From NCBI RefSeq assembly GCF_004353925.1, contig NZ_SMOK01000022.1, positions 1 through 64,000 on the forward strand: 64,000 nucleotides of DNA, read 5' to 3'. The position numbers were made by a program, and so were the translations under genes. The notes under the pieces are model-generated. The model was not told where the DNA came from. It ran no database searches and was given only the letters and a program-made list of their open reading frames with translations. Position 1 is the stretch's first letter; each line of letters opens with the position of its first letter. Source of the stretch: Pseudomonas sp. H9. GTDB lineage: Bacteria; Pseudomonadota; Gammaproteobacteria; Pseudomonadales; Pseudomonadaceae. This document shows, in pieces, positions 62,296 to 64,000 of the stretch.

Positions 62296-63912
62296 TCAGA
62301 AGACGTGGCTTAACACCCAGTACAAGCTGCCGGCCAGCACAATCGCCGCAGGCAAGGTCAGCACCCAGGCCATCAGCAGGTTGAAGATGGTACGCATCTG
62401 CAAGCCTGACCCGTTGGCCACCATGGTCCCGGCCACCCCTGACGACAGCACATGGGTGGTCGACACCGGCAAGCCATACATGTCCGCAGCACCGATGGTG
62501 CACATGGCCACCAGTTCTGCCGAGGCGCCCTGAGCGTAGGTCAAATGGGTTTTGCCAATCTTTTCACCAACCGTCACTACAATACGCCGCCAACCCACCA
62601 TGGTGCCCAGGCCCAAGGCGATGGCCACGGAGATCTTCACCCACAGCGGTATGTAGCGGGTGGCATCATCGAGTTGGTGCTTGAACAGCTTGAGGTTGGC
62701 CTCGGTATCGACATCGAAGGTGACCAGTTTGTGCTTGTCGATCAGGCGAATGGTTTCGCTGGTCAGGTACATGTCATTGCGCACGTTGGCCATGGCTTCG
62801 GCGGGCACTCGGTTCAGTGAACCATAGGCTTTGACTTCGCTACCAATCGAGCCGGTCAGAGCGGCGAGGGCGGGAACCAGCTCAGGGCTGGCGGCCGGTT
62901 GGCGAATGAATTCCGTCAACGTCTTGCGCGGGTCGGCCTGCAGGGTCGGCAGTTCACCGCGCTGCAAGGCGTGTTGGGTAACCTCTGCCACGGCTGCGAA
63001 CTGCAGGGTCTGTTCCGCAGGCATGGTGCGGTTCAAGGCGTAAGCCATTGGCAGAGTGCCAACCAGAATCAGCATGATCAGGCCCATGCCTTTCTGGCCA
63101 TCGTTGGAACCGTGGGCAAACGACACCCCAGTGCAGGTCAGAATCAGTACACCGCGAATCCACCAAGGTGGCGGGGTGTTACCGACCGGCGCCTGATACA
63201 GGTCGCGGCGCTTGACCAGATGGCGCAGGGCAATCAGCAGCAGGGCCGCACAGGCAAAGCCGACCAGCGGTGACAACAGCAGCGAATAGCCCACCTTGCT
63301 GGCTTGTGCCCAGTCCACACCGCTGGTGCCATCGCGGCCGTGCATCAGGGCGTTGGCCACGCCGACGCCGATGATCGAACCAATCAGGGTGTGTGAAGAC
63401 GAGGCGGGCAGGCCAAGCCACCAGGTGCCCAGGTTCCAGATGATCGCCGACAACAGCAGGGCGAAGACCATGGCAAAGCCGGCCGAAGAGCCGACCTTGA
63501 GAATCAGTTCAACCGGTAATAGCGCGATAATGCCAAAGGCCACGGCGCCGCTGGACAGCAACACGCCGAGAAAATTGAAAAAGCCTGACCACACCACCGC
63601 CACCGAGGCGGGCAGGGAGTGAGTGTAGATCACCGTCGCCACGGCGTTGGCGGTGTCGTGGAAACCGTTGACGAACTCAAAGCCCAGCGCGATGACCAGT
63701 GCGACGCCGAGTAACAGGAAGGGAGTCCAGGTGGTGACGACCGTGCCGCTGGCATCGATGTCGTGCGCCAGGCTCCAGGCGGTGAAGAGCAGGCCTGCCA
63801 GTAACAGACCGAAGAACAGGATCAACGTGCTGCGAGCGGGCTTGTGATGCAGCTGCGGCCTTGGGTCGGAAGAGGCCAGCGACGAGCCGCTGGCTAACGT
63901 CGGGGTACGCAT
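62296..63912 (-). CDS. pit: Low-affinity inorganic phosphate transporter (PiT family)
   Basis: This encodes 538 residues. The PiT signatures are FEFVNGFHDTANAVATVIYT and the repeat in AELVAMCTIGAADMYGLPVSTTH. A large hydrophilic loop (from about residue 300) separates the two membrane halves. The start 63912 has CGGAG upstream; the frame extends to 63942. It imports metal-phosphate with protons. Confidence 0.94.
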   Translation of the reverse strand: MRTPTLASGSSLASSDPRPQLHHKPARSTLILFFGLLLAGLLFTAWSLAHDIDASGTVVTTWTPFLLLGVALVIALGFEFVNGFHDTANAVATVIYTHSLPASVAVVWSGFFNFLGVLLSSGAVAFGIIALLPVELILKVGSSAGFAMVFALLLSAIIWNLGTWWLGLPASSSHTLIGSIIGVGVANALMHGRDGTSGVDWAQASKVGYSLLLSPLVGFACAALLLIALRHLVKRRDLYQAPVGNTPPPWWIRGVLILTCTGVSFAHGSNDGQKGMGLIMLILVGTLPMAYALNRTMPAEQTLQFAAVAEVTQHALQRGELPTLQADPRKTLTEFIRQPAASPELVPALAALTGSIGSEVKAYGSLNRVPAEAMANVRNDMYLTSETIRLIDKHKLVTFDVDTEANLKLFKHQLDDATRYIPLWVKISVAIALGLGTMVGWRRIVVTVGEKIGKTHLTYAQGASAELVAMCTIGAADMYGLPVSTTHVLSSGVAGTMVANGSGLQMRTIFNLLMAWVLTLPAAIVLAGSLYWVLSHVF

Positions 63913-64000
63913 GATGGCTCCGGGTTGGTTACCTGGCGGCAAGCATAGAAAAATCTCCTGCCCTGAAGCTGATCCCGATCAATGAAAGGACTAGGCTGAA

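Overview
The window looks like chromosomal DNA of a Pseudomonas, most likely of the putida/fluorescens side of the genus. The evidence is high-GC coding sequence, a lexA2-imuA-imuB-dnaE2 mutagenesis cassette, an archaic (CupE/Csu-type) pilus operon, a PydA/PydX dihydropyrimidine dehydrogenase, an Rhs effector, and thirteen copies of a REP/REPIN repeat whose arms read GGAGCGGGCTTGCCCCGCGA. There is no rRNA, CRISPR array, intact insertion sequence or prophage.

Layout. 1-7.4 kb: the end of a PAAR-Rhs polymorphic toxin with a GHH-type nuclease tip and a linked putative immunity gene, followed by a graveyard of Rhs core and PAAR remnants that still carries two more immunity-like genes, one broken by a single in-frame amber codon. 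7.4-12.5 kb: small exported or hypothetical genes, a possible Fur box, a DoxX protein and tRNA-Leu(UAA). 12.7-16 kb: a cytosolic PAS histidine kinase, a double-domain KaiC-like ATPase and a CheY-like receiver in one operon, convergent with a csrA/rsm gene. 16.3-18.9 kb: modABC with a ModE-type operator. 18.9-21 kb: a nitronate monooxygenase-like gene, a DUF1883 gene with a 56-residue partner, and a lipoprotein. 21.2-27 kb: the SOS mutasome cassette behind a LexA2-type box. 27-31.8 kb: an aldo/keto reductase and a LysR regulator divergent from scoA-scoB-atoE for short-chain ketoacid use. 31.9-36.4 kb: an AhpD-like protein with a MocR regulator, small proteins, a RutR-like TetR, a trans-aconitate methyltransferase and a DUF2784 protein. 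36.4-43.7 kb: reductive pyrimidine catabolism, with dht-pydX-pydA divergent from an NCS1 permease and a carbamoylase.

43.8-47.7 kb: LysR, an OPA-type transporter and a DAO-family oxidase, possibly for a phosphonate. 47.8-51.8 kb: a second YebC-type protein, prpE and zapE. 52-58.4 kb: a seven-gene archaic chaperone-usher pilus operon with four small SCPU subunits, a chaperone, an usher and a two-domain tip adhesin. 58.5-60.7 kb: a siroheme sulfite/nitrite reductase and DUF934. 61-64 kb: two envelope lipoproteins (DUF4398 and OmpA-like) and a PiT phosphate permease.

The parts most worth a second look are the Rhs/immunity graveyard, the PAS kinase-KaiC-receiver operon next to csrA, the LysR/OPA/DAO module, the predicted ModE, LexA2, Fur and RutR-like sites, and the REPINs, two of which supply the stop codon of the adjoining gene. 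All functional calls come from reading motifs and gene order; no database search was possible.
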